The notes: generated from the letters alone by a model not told the origin. DNA of 64,000 nt from Sedimentisphaera salicampi (GCF_002117005.1 NZ_CP021023.1:1364001-1428000); one strand, 5' to 3'; numbered from the stretch's first letter, positions 1 through 10,450 are shown. Made by a program: numbers and translations.

Positions 1-1
1 T

Positions 2-1651
2 GGTTTTAAGGTTGCTGTCTTATCGCAGCCCGGATGGAAAAGCGCAGAAGACTTCAAGGCTATAGGCAGGCCCCGCCTTTTCTGGGCAATTACTTCTGGC
101 TCTATAGACAGCAGACTCAATAATTACACCTCTTTCGGGCACAAACGAAAGAACGATGTTTATTCCCCTGCAGGTAAGACCGGCCGGCGGCCTGACAAAC
201 CCGTCCTCACCTATTGCGCACGAGCCAGAGAGGCCTATAAAGATGCTGCAATTGTGATTGGCGGGCTCGAGGCCTCGCTCAGGCGGATGGTTCATTACGA
301 TTATGTGGAAGACAAAATCAAAAAAAGCATCCTCACCGATGCCAAGGCGGATATACTTGTGCACGGCATGGGAGAGCTTGCCGTGGGCGAGATTGCAGAA
401 AAAATCAATGCAGGCTGCTCGAAAGAAGAGCTCGCAGGCATTCAAGGCACAGCATACAATCTGAAAAAAAACGTTCCTTACCCCGAAAAGTTTTTTGAGC
501 TACCATCTTATGAACAGATTCTATCGGACAGCAGTCTTTTTATGCAGGCTCATCTGGAATACCAGAAACGCTGCTGCCCGGATGGGGATGCTGTTGTTCA
601 GGATCAGGGAGCTGGGAAGATAGCAATTATGCCGCCTTCGAGACCGCTCAGCGAGGCTGAGATGGACAGGCTCTACTCGCTTCCCTTTACTAGGCAAACC
701 CACCCTGATTTCAGAAAAGAAGGTGAGGTACCCGCGCTGGAGCCGGTGAAATTTTCGCTTACAACCCACAGAGGCTGCTTTGGGGGCTGTTCATTCTGCT
801 CGATTTACTTTCATCAGGGCAAGCAGATTTCATCTAGATCTCAAAACAGCATCATCAAAGAGCTTGAAGAGCTATCAAAACGCAAAGACTTCAAAGGCAC
901 TGTTCAGGATATCGGCGGGCCAACAGCAAATATGTATGCTATGAAATGCCTCAAGAAAACCCCTTGCAGCAGGCAGAGCTGCATATATCCAAATATCTGC
1001 AAACATCTCGATCACAGCCATGACAAACTCATCTCGCTGATGAAGTCTATCGTAAAATGGAAGAAAGCCGTAAAGGGGAGAAACGCCTTTGTCGCCTCCG
1101 GTGTGCGGTACGATCTGGCAGTAAAATCAGATGAGTACATACGCCTTCTGTGCAGGGAATTTGTAGGCGGGCATCTCAAGGTGGCTCCGGAGCATTTTTC
1201 AAACAACACCCTGAAATATATGGGCAAGCCTAAATTCGGCCTGTTTGAAAAGTTTGAGAATAAATTCAATGAAGAGAGCAGAAAAGCAGGCAGAGAACAG
1301 TATCTTGTGCCGTATTTTATCAGCTCTCATCCGGGCTGCACCAATCAGGACGCTGAGGAGCTCACTGAATACCTCGTTTCAAAGAATATTATGCCGAGGC
1401 AGGTGCAGGATTTCACCCCCTCCCCGCTTTCGCTTTCTACTGCCATGTATGTTTCTGGAGTGGATAAAAATTTCAACCAAATATACACAGCCAGAGGAAT
1501 CTCTGCCAAGAAGATTCAGTTTGCCCTTCTGAGATACTATGAACCGAAAAATTTCAGCCTCCTTTCAAAACACCTTTCCAAGAAGCAGAAATTCAGGCTT
1601 TTAGAGCAAATTAGAAAAAAAGTGAATTATCAAAAGAAAAGGAAACGATAA
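2..1651 (+). CDS. ygiQ: YgiQ family radical SAM protein (5' end outside window)
   Basis: The reading frame is open from base 2, so the start lies outside the window and about 549 C-terminal residues are present. A start at the GTG at 254 would cut a conserved region: bases 2-253 encode typical YgiQ N-terminal motifs such as GRPRLFWAITSG and GKTGRRPDKP. The radical-SAM cluster motif C-x3-C-x2-C (CFGGCSFC) lies near bases 770-800, followed by a Cys-rich stretch near 945-1000. YgiQ (UPF0313) proteins are conserved 4Fe-4S/SAM enzymes of unknown substrate. The TAA stop overlaps the ATG of the Nudix gene by one base (TAATG), which implies translational coupling. Family assignment is secure; function is unknown. 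Confidence 0.93.
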   Translation, partial: GFKVAVLSQPGWKSAEDFKAIGRPRLFWAITSGSIDSRLNNYTSFGHKRKNDVYSPAGKTGRRPDKPVLTYCARAREAYKDAAIVIGGLEASLRRMVHYDYVEDKIKKSILTDAKADILVHGMGELAVGEIAEKINAGCSKEELAGIQGTAYNLKKNVPYPEKFFELPSYEQILSDSSLFMQAHLEYQKRCCPDGDAVVQDQGAGKIAIMPPSRPLSEAEMDRLYSLPFTRQTHPDFRKEGEVPALEPVKFSLTTHRGCFGGCSFCSIYFHQGKQISSRSQNSIIKELEELSKRKDFKGTVQDIGGPTANMYAMKCLKKTPCSRQSCIYPNICKHLDHSHDKLISLMKSIVKWKKAVKGRNAFVASGVRYDLAVKSDEYIRLLCREFVGGHLKVAPEHFSNNTLKYMGKPKFGLFEKFENKFNEESRKAGREQYLVPYFISSHPGCTNQDAEELTEYLVSKNIMPRQVQDFTPSPLSLSTAMYVSGVDKNFNQIYTARGISAKKIQFALLRYYEPKNFSLLSKHLSKKQKFRLLEQIRKKVNYQKKRKR

Positions 1652-2265
1652 TGAACTGGTTAGAGATAGTAAAAGAGCTTAAAACGATATCTCAGGCAGG
1701 CAAGAAATTTGCTAAGGATAATTACGAACTCCAAAGACACAAGGACATAGAGAGGATAGCTGCCCAGATCGGCTCTGAATTTACAGGTAATACAACAGAG
1801 CATATTCTTGATATGTTTCAGAGCGATACAGGCTACCCCACCCCGAAAGTTGACAGCAGAGGCGTTATAATTGAAGACGACAAGGTGCTCCTTGTTAAGG
1901 AAATTGAAGACGGCGGCTGGACTCTCCCGGGCGGCTGGTGCGAAAATGGTATGAAGCCTTCTGAGAATGTTGTTCGGGAGGTCTGGGAGGAATCAGGTTA
2001 TCAAACCAGAGCTGAGCAGCTTCTCGCAGTTTTCGATAGAGACAGCCAAGGCCATTTTCCTCCTTATCCGTTCAATATCTACAAATTGTTTTTCCGTTGC
2101 AGAATAGTCGGCGGAAAGCCCGAAGCCAGCGAGGAAACCTCAGATGTAGCATGGTTCAGCAAAGACCAAATCCCGCCCCTCTCTTCCCAGAGGACTACAG
2201 AAAAACAACTGAAGCTTTTCTTTGATATGGCAGGAAGCCAAGAACTCGGAACCTATTTCGACTGA
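1651..2265 (+). CDS. Nudix hydrolase with N-terminal Nudix-associated domain
   Basis: This 204-aa protein has a helical N-terminal region (about residues 1-60) of the kind found in Nudix_N proteins, then a Nudix domain. The Nudix box lies near residues 90-116 (LPGGWCENGM...REVWEESGY). The metal-binding REVWEE core is intact, but the usual Glu of the Gx5E segment is Met here. Members hydrolyse nucleoside diphosphates linked to another moiety; related proteins act on ADP-ribose or CDP-choline, and the substrate cannot be read from sequence. The gene overlaps ygiQ by one base at its start, and its 3' end overlaps the convergent membrane-protein gene by 13 bp. Confidence 0.9.
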   Translation: MNWLEIVKELKTISQAGKKFAKDNYELQRHKDIERIAAQIGSEFTGNTTEHILDMFQSDTGYPTPKVDSRGVIIEDDKVLLVKEIEDGGWTLPGGWCENGMKPSENVVREVWEESGYQTRAEQLLAVFDRDSQGHFPPYPFNIYKLFFRCRIVGGKPEASEETSDVAWFSKDQIPPLSSQRTTEKQLKLFFDMAGSQELGTYFD

Positions 2266-2624
2266 TTCGATATCATTACATCTGCAATACCCTTCAGAAG
2301 GAACGCTCCGCCCGGAGCGGGGAAAACGTAAAATGTTTCACCAAGAGGTATTACGCCGTTTTGAATTATATAGAGCGTGTAGTATATCAAAGCGCAGATT
2401 ATCGTAATACTTCCGCCTAAGATAGGTCTAGTCCAGCCGAGAACCATCCCCACAACGATTCCAACTGGAAAAAAGATAAACATTACAATAGCCATTGCTG
2501 ACATACCTTCAAAACGAAGCCCTCTGTCAGCAGTGAGGGCTGTAATCAAGATAATAACAGCAACACTTGAGAGTCTTGCGGCTATTTCAAGAAAATTGCG
2601 AAATTTTTCAGCATTCGTGGCCAT
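2253..2624 (-). CDS. Small hypothetical integral membrane protein
   Basis: This 123-aa protein has about three to four hydrophobic segments (near residues 17-33, 42-62, 67-88 and 100-115) and no charged catalytic motif. It resembles the small uncharacterised inner-membrane proteins annotated as DUF families in many bacteria. I do not recognise a specific function. Its 3' end overlaps the Nudix gene tail-to-tail. The neighbouring lipoprotein gene lies upstream on the same strand, 25 bp away, so the two may be co-transcribed. Confidence 0.7.
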   Translation of the reverse strand: MATNAEKFRNFLEIAARLSSVAVIILITALTADRGLRFEGMSAMAIVMFIFFPVGIVVGMVLGWTRPILGGSITIICALIYYTLYIIQNGVIPLGETFYVFPAPGGAFLLKGIADVMISNQSK

Positions 2625-2649
2625 AACTACCTAGATTTAAATAACACTG

Positions 2650-3171
2650 CTAATCCCAAAATTCAAGTTTCCCGTTCTTGAAGTAAAATTTCCTCTCGTT
2701 GAACAAGCCCTCCGTCCAAACCTCAAACATTTCGCCCTGGTCGTTTTCAAATTCGTTGATGTTTGTAGGTTCGCCTCTGCTCGCTTTGAACTGCTCCTTT
2801 GTCATTCCCTTTTTATAACTGCCCTGGAGGATCAGTTCTTTCATATCTTTGCTCAGAAAATGTGATTTTACATAATCCATTCTTCGCTTATTCTGCTTCT
2901 TAAGGTACTCCGAGGAAGCATTAAGTTCGCGTTTTTCAAGCTGTTCGGGATTGTGGTTGTATTGCTTCTGGATATATTCTTCTATCCTTTTTTTGTCGCC
3001 TTCATCTACAGCCCTGCTGTGCAGATTCCAAAGCTCCTGTTCGGTTTCAGCATTAGCGATCGCTTTGCTGAGGGGAAGGTCTATAGTTCCCTGCTCTGTT
3101 ACAACTGTATAATGATTCTCGCAGCCGAGGAGAACCAGGAATGCTGTGATTAGTATTAACGCTCTTGTCAT
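2650..3171 (-). CDS. Hypothetical lipoprotein
   Basis: The 173-aa product begins with a lipoprotein signal peptide ending in the lipobox LLGC (Cys17), so the mature protein is probably lipid-anchored. The rest is hydrophilic and Lys/Glu-rich. The C-terminal part (about residues 115-170, with GMTKEQFKASRGEPT and a final FYFKNGKLEFWD) looks like the SmpA/BamE-type fold seen in many small lipoproteins: a G-M-T-K/x-EQ helix, a G-x-P turn and a final strand. That similarity is an impression and is not proven. Confidence 0.72.
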   Translation of the reverse strand: MTRALILITAFLVLLGCENHYTVVTEQGTIDLPLSKAIANAETEQELWNLHSRAVDEGDKKRIEEYIQKQYNHNPEQLEKRELNASSEYLKKQNKRRMDYVKSHFLSKDMKELILQGSYKKGMTKEQFKASRGEPTNINEFENDQGEMFEVWTEGLFNERKFYFKNGKLEFWD

Positions 3172-3254
3172 AATTAGTACCTTCGAAAATCAGGACGCTA
3201 TTATAAGGGTGAATATTTATATTTCAAGTTACTTATATTAAACATAAATTAATT

Positions 3255-5090
3255 TTAGCTTATTTGCGGAAACAGCATCGCCTCAGAGAATTCCATCTGG
3301 AAATCGGTATCAACAGAAAGCTCAACGTGTTTAATCTCCCTGCAGTCTATTTCGAGCTTTTCTTTTGCGGAGCTGTCCAGCAGAACCCTTTTAACGCCTG
3401 CAAGAGCCGCATTCCCGATGCTGCTGATTCTTGAAACGCAGCCAGTAGATTCGCACGGAAGCAAACCCGCTCTGCACGCATTTTCAACATTCAGAAAGGC
3501 CCCAAACCCCCCTGCAAGGAGAACCTCGTCTAATTGAGAAAATTTCAGACCTCTCCTTTTAAGAAGAATGTTTATACCGGCTCTTATAGCCCCTGCCGCA
3601 AGCTGAAATTCCCTTATATCCCTTTGTGTTATTGATACGTGTTTAGAGCCCGAATCGCTCAAAACAAATTCCATTTCCCCGTTTTTCTTCTGAATCCTTG
3701 ACTGAATTCCGTCCGGAAAGCTTTCAGGCTTATCGGTGAAATGCCCCATCATATTGATTACCCCCGCTTCAAGCATGCAGGCTATTGCATCTATAAGCCC
3801 GCTGCCGCAAATACCTTCCGGCTCCCCGCTTCCGATGCAGCCGCAGTTTATATCGCCTCCGTCAAGGCTGCATTCATCAACAGCTCCGGTGTCTGCACGC
3901 ATCCCGCAGGAGATCTTAGCACCCTCCAGCGCAGGACCGGCAGCAGTCGAGGCGGCGGTTATTTCGCCGTAATTGTTCAGCACAATCTCCCCGTTTGTTC
4001 CAATATCAACGAGAAGCTGAAGCTTCTGCTTTTCGCTGTTTAAGTTTGCAGCTGCTATGCAGGCAGTGGTATCTCCTCCGAGAAATCCCCCTATAACAGG
4101 CATAAGATAAACATCTCCTTCAGGGAACAAGTTTTTCAGGCCAACCTCCTTTGCCTTTAGCAGAGTGCCTCTTCCAAGGACATTTATAAACGGAATCTTT
4201 CCCAAATTTGAACAGTTTATACCCGCAAAAAGCTGGAGCATTGTTGTATTCCCCGCAACGAAAAGAGAATACACCGTTTCCGGCTCAATCCCTGATCTCA
4301 CGCAAAGCCGGCTGATAAGTTCATCTATCTGCGAAACAATCACATCAGAAATATCCTTGAGATTCTCGCTGCTCTGTGAGCTGTAGTTTATTCTGGAAAG
4401 AACATCTGCCCCGTATCCGCCCTGTTCATTACCCGCAGAGACAGAATCAACAGATTCACCCGTACTTAGATTCACAAGCTCTCCCGCTATTGTTGTGGTT
4501 CCAATATCGAAACATACCGCAAATAAGGACTGCGAGGCTTGCCCTCTTTTGAGTGTTAGAATTTGGCTGCCCACCATTACCGCCCTGAAAGAATCTTCCC
4601 CGCTCGCTGTTATATCTGCTAATTCTCTCAAAATTGATAAATCATAACTCGCTCCGGGGAGCTTTTCCTCAAGGAGGCCGGAATAGCTCTTCTCGCAGCC
4701 GAGCTCGAGCTTTGGAATCTTAACATCTTTAACGCCAAGAGCTGGCTGAAACTTCAATTCCCCATTTAGTACCCCAGTTGATAATATCTTTGATTCGGTC
4801 TTTTTTTCTTCGGCTTGAACTGCCAAATCACCTTCCGGAACAGCCTTGCAAGCCAGCCTGAAGCCTTTTTCAAGCTCTTCAGGTGAAAGGAATTTTCTCT
4901 CTTCCGCAGTGATCCGGGTTTGGCCTGATTTGATAAGAACTCTGCATTTTCCGCATAAGCCCATACCGCCGCAAGGTGAATTGATGTACACGCCGGCCTT
5001 CTTGGCAGCATCAAGGACTGTTTCCCCCCTGTTTATATGCACGCTGTGTTTGTGATTTAAAAATTTAACCTGAATTAAGGAATCTTCCAT
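3255..5090 (-). CDS. 2Fe-2S ferredoxin/ASKHA-domain reductive activator of corrinoid proteins (DUF4445/RACo-like)
   Basis: This 611-aa protein has an N-terminal plant-type 2Fe-2S ferredoxin domain (ligands C40, C46, C49 and C81) followed by a linker and an ASKHA-fold ATPase region of the RACo middle/C-terminal (DUF4445) type. ASKHA signatures include FDIGTTTIAGELV, VAGNTTM, VDIGTNGEIVL and VLLAGGFGAFLN. Such proteins use ATP to drive reduction of inactive Co(II) corrinoid to Co(I) in methyltransferase systems, as in RACo/AcsV and RamA-type activators. No corrinoid protein or methyltransferase gene lies next to it, so its partner must be encoded elsewhere. The gene has its own 458-bp upstream region containing an 18-bp perfect palindrome. 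Confidence 0.88.
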   Translation of the reverse strand: MEDSLIQVKFLNHKHSVHINRGETVLDAAKKAGVYINSPCGGMGLCGKCRVLIKSGQTRITAEERKFLSPEELEKGFRLACKAVPEGDLAVQAEEKKTESKILSTGVLNGELKFQPALGVKDVKIPKLELGCEKSYSGLLEEKLPGASYDLSILRELADITASGEDSFRAVMVGSQILTLKRGQASQSLFAVCFDIGTTTIAGELVNLSTGESVDSVSAGNEQGGYGADVLSRINYSSQSSENLKDISDVIVSQIDELISRLCVRSGIEPETVYSLFVAGNTTMLQLFAGINCSNLGKIPFINVLGRGTLLKAKEVGLKNLFPEGDVYLMPVIGGFLGGDTTACIAAANLNSEKQKLQLLVDIGTNGEIVLNNYGEITAASTAAGPALEGAKISCGMRADTGAVDECSLDGGDINCGCIGSGEPEGICGSGLIDAIACMLEAGVINMMGHFTDKPESFPDGIQSRIQKKNGEMEFVLSDSGSKHVSITQRDIREFQLAAGAIRAGINILLKRRGLKFSQLDEVLLAGGFGAFLNVENACRAGLLPCESTGCVSRISSIGNAALAGVKRVLLDSSAKEKLEIDCREIKHVELSVDTDFQMEFSEAMLFPQIS

Positions 5091-5548
5091 TTTTGATTAA
5101 CCTCGATTTATTCGCCCTGTTTTAATAAACGACATTCCGCATATTAACCAATTCAACTTAGGAGTCAACCACAATTAACAAGCCTCAGGTAAAAGTCGAT
5201 TAAATCTTCAGGCCTGTTTTAGCGGCCCTATTCTACGGCTATTTCGATAACGTTAACAGAAAAAAATAAAATTTCCCAAATCCCTAAATCCACTCGCCAT
5301 TTTGGAGAACTATTCCGGAAACACTGTCAAGTGTAAACACTTGATTTAACTGTTTTTTTCCGCTTGAAGAATTTTTGCTGTACGTTTCTTGCAACAATAT
5401 GGTAAATTAAATTTCACAGTGTTGTAGTGTAAGATATAGGGCTCTGTGAAAAGCAGATTTGCTGACGCTTGCGGTTGGCCATAGTGGCTGCCTGCAAGCG
5501 CAGCTGGCCTGTTTTGGAAATTACTTGAGATTCGCCCCAATATCTGCT
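5091..5548. promoter_or_regulatory. 458-bp intergenic region with an 18-bp perfect palindrome (candidate operator)
   Basis: This stretch holds no convincing gene. It contains the perfect inverted repeat TCAAGTGTAAACACTTGA at 5327-5344, typical in size and symmetry of a dimeric repressor site (LacI-like operators often centre on TGTAAACA-type cores). It lies upstream of the corrinoid-protein activator gene (minus strand) and downstream of the GH43-like gene. A hairpin (CGCTTGC near 5467, GCAAGCG near 5494) sits just beyond the GH43-like stop codon but has no T-tract. Regulatory function is inferred. Confidence 0.45.
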
Positions 5549-6670
5549 TTAAGGCGCAGCCTGACCCCAGTATTCCCCTTCAGGTTCGATTTCTTTCGGC
5601 GCCTCAGGCAGTGCAGACCTTTCGTAGCTGAGCTGGTTCTCGCTGAATTTAAGCTCTGTGCACTGCAAAAACATTATCCTGTTTTCAGGCGGATTGGCCT
5701 GATAGCTTATGCTGTAATCTCGGTACGGCTCGGTATGATAAAAAGCGAGACACCTTCCGCGGCTTACTATGAAGCTTGCATGCCTTCCCTTTGTATCATC
5801 GAACAGTTTACTGCTCGGTGCAAACATAAAGCTCCCTGCATACTTCCAGTTTGAGCAGTCCTTTGAGCTCCATAGGTAAGGATCTGTACTGAGCCAGTAC
5901 CTGCCTTTCCAATAGAAGGGATACGGCGCTTCCTGATAGCCGATTCTTTTCTCAGCTGCTTTGGGGTGGCCTTTGCCAACAGGCAGGAGGCTGTCCTTGT
6001 GCATCAAGAATTTCTTCTTGCGGTTGTTTATATCGCCTCCTGCAAGGCCTTTTTTCTCCCAGTTCAGAAGGTCCTCTGATTCGGCGCGGAATATGCCGGA
6101 ACGCTTTTTCCCGCTCTCGGGCTTATACATATTGCGATAATACATAATCCATTTGTCGCCCTTCTTGAGAAGACCTGCATCAATTGCACCATCATCCTGC
6201 AAAACCCAGTCAACAGAAGCAGACTTCCAGCCGTTTAACAGATCATCCGCGGGAGCTATGTAATGCTTTATGCCTGATTTACCGCTGCCCCAAAATCCTT
6301 CCGTCCCTTCTTTATAGGTAACGAACATATGATACTTATCGCCGTCTTTAATTATCGCAGGAGCCCAGCAGGTGTAGGGGGCATTTTTTGTCCCGCCTTT
6401 GCCGTCGAGCTTGCAGTACCCGAGAAACTTCCAGTGGATTAAATCATCAGAAAAGGCCACACCAAGGGGAGTTCCCCCGTTCACGTTATCCTTCAATACC
6501 CGCCGGCTGTTGTAGAATATCCACCATTGCTGTTTCTGCTCATTCCATACGATTTCAGGGTCTGCACTGCCGAAATTTCTCGTATCAACGTACAGCGGCG
6601 CTGGTATTTTGGCTGCTGATAATATGCCCGCAAAAAGCAAAAGAACGCAAAAAGCTTCTTTGAGTCTCAT
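5549..6670 (-). CDS. Secreted GH43/GH117-like five-bladed beta-propeller glycoside hydrolase
   Basis: This 373-aa protein has an N-terminal signal peptide (about residues 1-19). Repeated Trp/Asp-rich blades are typical of clan GH-F and related propellers (PEIVWNEQKQQWWIFYNS, FSDDLIHWK, SEDLLNWEK, SSKDCSNWK). The expected acidic triad is visible: Asp in SADPE near residue 36 (base), Asp in DDGAIDAGLL (pKa modulator) and Glu in YQEAPYP (acid). Substrate cannot be assigned; arabinan, xylan, galactan and agar-oligosaccharide activities all occur in such propellers. It probably acts outside the cytoplasm, in keeping with the other CAZymes in the window. Confidence 0.8.
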   Translation of the reverse strand: MRLKEAFCVLLLFAGILSAAKIPAPLYVDTRNFGSADPEIVWNEQKQQWWIFYNSRRVLKDNVNGGTPLGVAFSDDLIHWKFLGYCKLDGKGGTKNAPYTCWAPAIIKDGDKYHMFVTYKEGTEGFWGSGKSGIKHYIAPADDLLNGWKSASVDWVLQDDGAIDAGLLKKGDKWIMYYRNMYKPESGKKRSGIFRAESEDLLNWEKKGLAGGDINNRKKKFLMHKDSLLPVGKGHPKAAEKRIGYQEAPYPFYWKGRYWLSTDPYLWSSKDCSNWKYAGSFMFAPSSKLFDDTKGRHASFIVSRGRCLAFYHTEPYRDYSISYQANPPENRIMFLQCTELKFSENQLSYERSALPEAPKEIEPEGEYWGQAAP

Positions 6671-6748
6671 AAAATATCCTTCTTAAAAAAACTAATTTTC
6701 CAAAGTAGATATCCTAAGACCCGACTTTTTACAACTTTTCTTCCAACA

Positions 6749-7123
6749 TTATATTTCGACGCCTCTGTCCTTGAGCTCTTTGGATTTCTTTATTGAGCAG
6801 TTTTCGCAGCGGAATTCCGGGGCTGCCTCAGATTTGTTGTAATTTTTAGCCTTAACCAGCCGATAGCCTCGGGAAATTTTTCCGCAGTCTGCACATTTAA
6901 TATTTTCCTCCACCTGCCACGATGCGGCAAGCTTGCGTGACTGGAAAATAAATTTATCCACCCAGAAAAAAATCAGCCCGCCGATTAAATTCGATATTAT
7001 CGTTGCAACAACAGTTCCTGTCGAAGCAAGAAAATAAAGGCAGCCGGCCAGAAGAGGCGAGGATAGCTGCCAGCGCAATAGATACAGAAAATAACGTTTA
7101 AAATTTACTTCAATTTTCATCAA
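6749..7123 (-). CDS. Small membrane protein with C-terminal zinc ribbon
   Basis: The 124-aa product has two hydrophobic segments (about residues 12-34 and 36-60), including GGLIFFWVDKFIF. A soluble tail follows with two CxxC pairs (CADC and CENC), a likely zinc ribbon. I do not recognise a named family; the membrane half recalls short GtrA-like or cobalt-transport-type membrane pieces found in planctomycetes. Function is unknown. It lies about 196 bp downstream of the TM2-like gene on the same strand. Confidence 0.62.
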   Translation of the reverse strand: MMKIEVNFKRYFLYLLRWQLSSPLLAGCLYFLASTGTVVATIISNLIGGLIFFWVDKFIFQSRKLAASWQVEENIKCADCGKISRGYRLVKAKNYNKSEAAPEFRCENCSIKKSKELKDRGVEI

Positions 7124-7319
7124 TTGCTCCTTTCCTTTTCAAGCGGACAAATAATCCCGCTTTCCTTATATAATAATTGGGAATTTGCTTAGAATCAGAA
7201 GGAGCGATTGTAAGGGATTATAAGCTTATTGCAAGCTCAACCAGAGGATTTCAAATTATCCTGACAGTTCTTCTAAAGTTCGATTGTTTCTTGGAGGGGA
7301 ATATCCCTGATTAGAATTG

Positions 7320-7739
7320 TTAATAAGGCTCTCTGCCGGTTATTGAGGAGTAAATCTGCTCTTTGATCTTATTATTGTAGTGTTTAACGATTATCTGCGA
7401 TCTAAAAAGCTGATGCAGCTCGAAGGTTAGTATCCCAGCAACGAAGAGAGTACCAAGAATCTGCTCACCCAAAACAAACATAATTATTCCCGCTGTAGAT
7501 ATCGCTATATTAAGCAGGCCAAGCATCCATTTACCGAGGTAGAAGTGGTGCAGGCCGGCAATTATGATATAATTCAAAACAGCGTAGGTATCGGGGTCTT
7601 TTATCTTGCTGTTTGCCCTTTTGTAGAATTCAAACCGCTTATCGCTGCTAAGCTCGCCAACCCTTTTCCGCAGCGTCTTATCCCTCTGGAGCACTTCTTC
7701 CTGTTTGAGAATCCACATAAATCTCAGCCCCGCATTCAC
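7320..7739 (-). CDS. TM2-domain-like membrane protein
   Basis: This 139-aa protein contains the TM2-type pattern near residues 60-100 (AGLHHFYLGKWMLGLLNI), with two transmembrane helices separated by a short turn. The flanking regions are hydrophilic. TM2 proteins are widespread small membrane proteins without a defined biochemical role. The start codon overlaps the stop of the upstream DUF4177 gene by 4 bp, so the two genes are almost certainly co-translated. Confidence 0.72.
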   Translation of the reverse strand: MNAGLRFMWILKQEEVLQRDKTLRKRVGELSSDKRFEFYKRANSKIKDPDTYAVLNYIIIAGLHHFYLGKWMLGLLNIAISTAGIIMFVLGEQILGTLFVAGILTFELHQLFRSQIIVKHYNNKIKEQIYSSITGREPY

Positions 7740-7948
7740 CTTCCGAGCGTGATAATTATCGCCTCACGCGTCCAGAAGAGCAGGAATCGCTTCGCTTCAA
7801 CAATCTGAAACACCACCTGCCAGCCTTCTGCCGCCTCCATATTCAGCCTTGCTTCCATCTTGTCTGTAGGGATTCCTGATGCCCCTAAAAAGATAGTACC
7901 TACACCGCTCTCAACAACTGTAATAACCTTATACTCATTGTAAGCCAT
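7736..7948 (-). CDS. DUF4177 family small protein
   Basis: The frame can start at 7966, but the internal ATG at 7948 is preferred. AAGGAA lies about 6 bp before it, and the resulting 70-aa protein begins MAYNEYKV like other DUF4177 members. The pattern (YKVITV..., ...EAAEGWQVVFQIVE...) matches this short alpha/beta family, whose function is unknown. It overlaps the TM2-like gene by 4 bp. The pair is the first coding unit downstream of the 16S rRNA terminator. Confidence 0.7.
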   Translation of the reverse strand: MAYNEYKVITVVESGVGTIFLGASGIPTDKMEARLNMEAAEGWQVVFQIVEAKRFLLFWTREAIIITLGR

Positions 7949-8078
7949 TTTCTGTTCCTTAATCATTTATACGACCTATAAGTAATAAAACTAATAAGAC
8001 AAATAACTTCCCAAAGCATTCCTTTGCATTTGTGTCTTATACGTCTTACCGGCAATTATATCATATTTCTTCAGAAAT

Positions 8079-8115
8079 CAAAAAAAGCCCGATGCAGTTA
8101 AGCACCGAGCTTTAA
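8079..8115 (-). terminator. Rho-independent terminator of the 16S rRNA unit
   Basis: On the minus strand, arms at 8111-8102 and 8095-8086 form a 10-bp stem with two G-U pairs and a 6-nt loop, followed by a run of T residues. It ends transcription about 105 nt beyond the 16S 3' end. No 23S, 5S or tRNA gene lies between. Confidence 0.75.
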
Positions 8116-8133
8116 AATTCTTATCAGGGCACT

Positions 8134-8148
8134 GAATCGTTAAGGAGT
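8134..8148 (-). promoter_or_regulatory. 16S rRNA processing stem, 3' arm
   Basis: In the 16S trailer, 8134-8148 is complementary to the leader segment 9917-9930 (14 pairs with one bulged base), so the two ends of the precursor can pair as in RNase III-processed rRNA precursors. Complementarity is seen in sequence; processing is inferred. Confidence 0.55.
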
Positions 8149-8211
8149 CTGACGTAAAAGGCTAAGCAGCTAAAATTTCGGCATAATTGCCATACTGCTT
8201 AGTTTTTCATC

Positions 8212-9755
<1,544 letters not shown>

Positions 9756-10063
9756 AAATCCTTATCTCATCAATCTCACTGTAAAAGCGATTTTGTGTGA
9801 TTTTATTTTTTACGGATGCTTCACACTCCAGTTTCTCGCAAGGAGTATGATTTATAACACACCTGTGTTATTATTTTCTGCCTCCCAATATCCAGTGCGA
9901 GCCGAATATCAGGGGCACTCCTAACGATTCTGGTCTGTACCCTGTTAAGTTTTTAATGAGCTCCTCGCGTTTAAGCGAGAAATACTATAATACTGCAAAG
10001 AATTGTTTTTTCAAGTCTTATCTAAGAAAAATAAGAAATTTTTAGTCTCATCGCAAACATTTA
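9756..10063 (-). promoter_or_regulatory. 16S rRNA promoter and leader
   Basis: This 308-bp gap contains, on the minus strand, a -35 TTGAAA (10014-10009) and a -10 TATTAT (9992-9987) with a 16-bp spacer, preceding a leader of about 220 nt. The leader contains a small hairpin CTCGC/GCGAG near 9961-9978, the 5' arm of the processing stem (9930-9917) and an inverted repeat ATAACAC/GTGTTAT (9854-9871). No protein gene is visible. Confidence 0.6.
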
Positions 10064-10450
10064 TCAAATTTCAATTCCCGCAACTGCGTAGGCGGCGGCT
10101 ATCTGGGAGGTATGAGATATGCTCAGGGATATACTGGTGAGACGCATTTGGTCTGCTCTAACTGCAGTTTGGCCGTAGAGATTCACTACAGGCCGACCTA
10201 AGCTGTCCGCATCTGTTTCCACGTCTTTCCAGCTCATACCGCCGCGGAGCCCGGTGCCGAGGAGTTTGAAAACCGCCTCCTTTGCGGCAAATCTTCCAGC
10301 AAGCTTTTCCGGAGTTTTGCGGTTGTCTCCAGCAAGTTTGATTTCTGTTTCCGTGAAAACCCGCCTGCGGAAATGCTCGCCGTGTTTTTCAAGCATATCT
10401 TTTATTCGAGAAATTTCTACAAGATCAATCCCGTTCAAGAGCTTAATCAA
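10064..10450 (-). CDS. acpS: Holo-[acyl-carrier-protein] synthase
   Basis: The 128-aa length is typical for AcpS, which transfers 4'-phosphopantetheine from CoA to a Ser of apo-ACP in the cytoplasm. Signature motifs are present: GIDLVEISRI with the metal-binding Asp near residue 9, RFAAKEAVFKLLGTG with the catalytic Glu near residue 58, and SLSISHT near the C-terminus. The ATG overlaps the stop of the upstream parvulin lipoprotein gene by 4 bp, so they form an operon. Confidence 0.96.
   Translation of the reverse strand: MIKLLNGIDLVEISRIKDMLEKHGEHFRRRVFTETEIKLAGDNRKTPEKLAGRFAAKEAVFKLLGTGLRGGMSWKDVETDADSLGRPVVNLYGQTAVRADQMRLTSISLSISHTSQIAAAYAVAGIEI

Noticed and set aside
5091-5548. Possible cobalamin riboswitch upstream of the corrinoid-protein activator
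   Set aside because: I could not find the B12-box pattern or the conserved core; only a palindrome and a hairpin are present.
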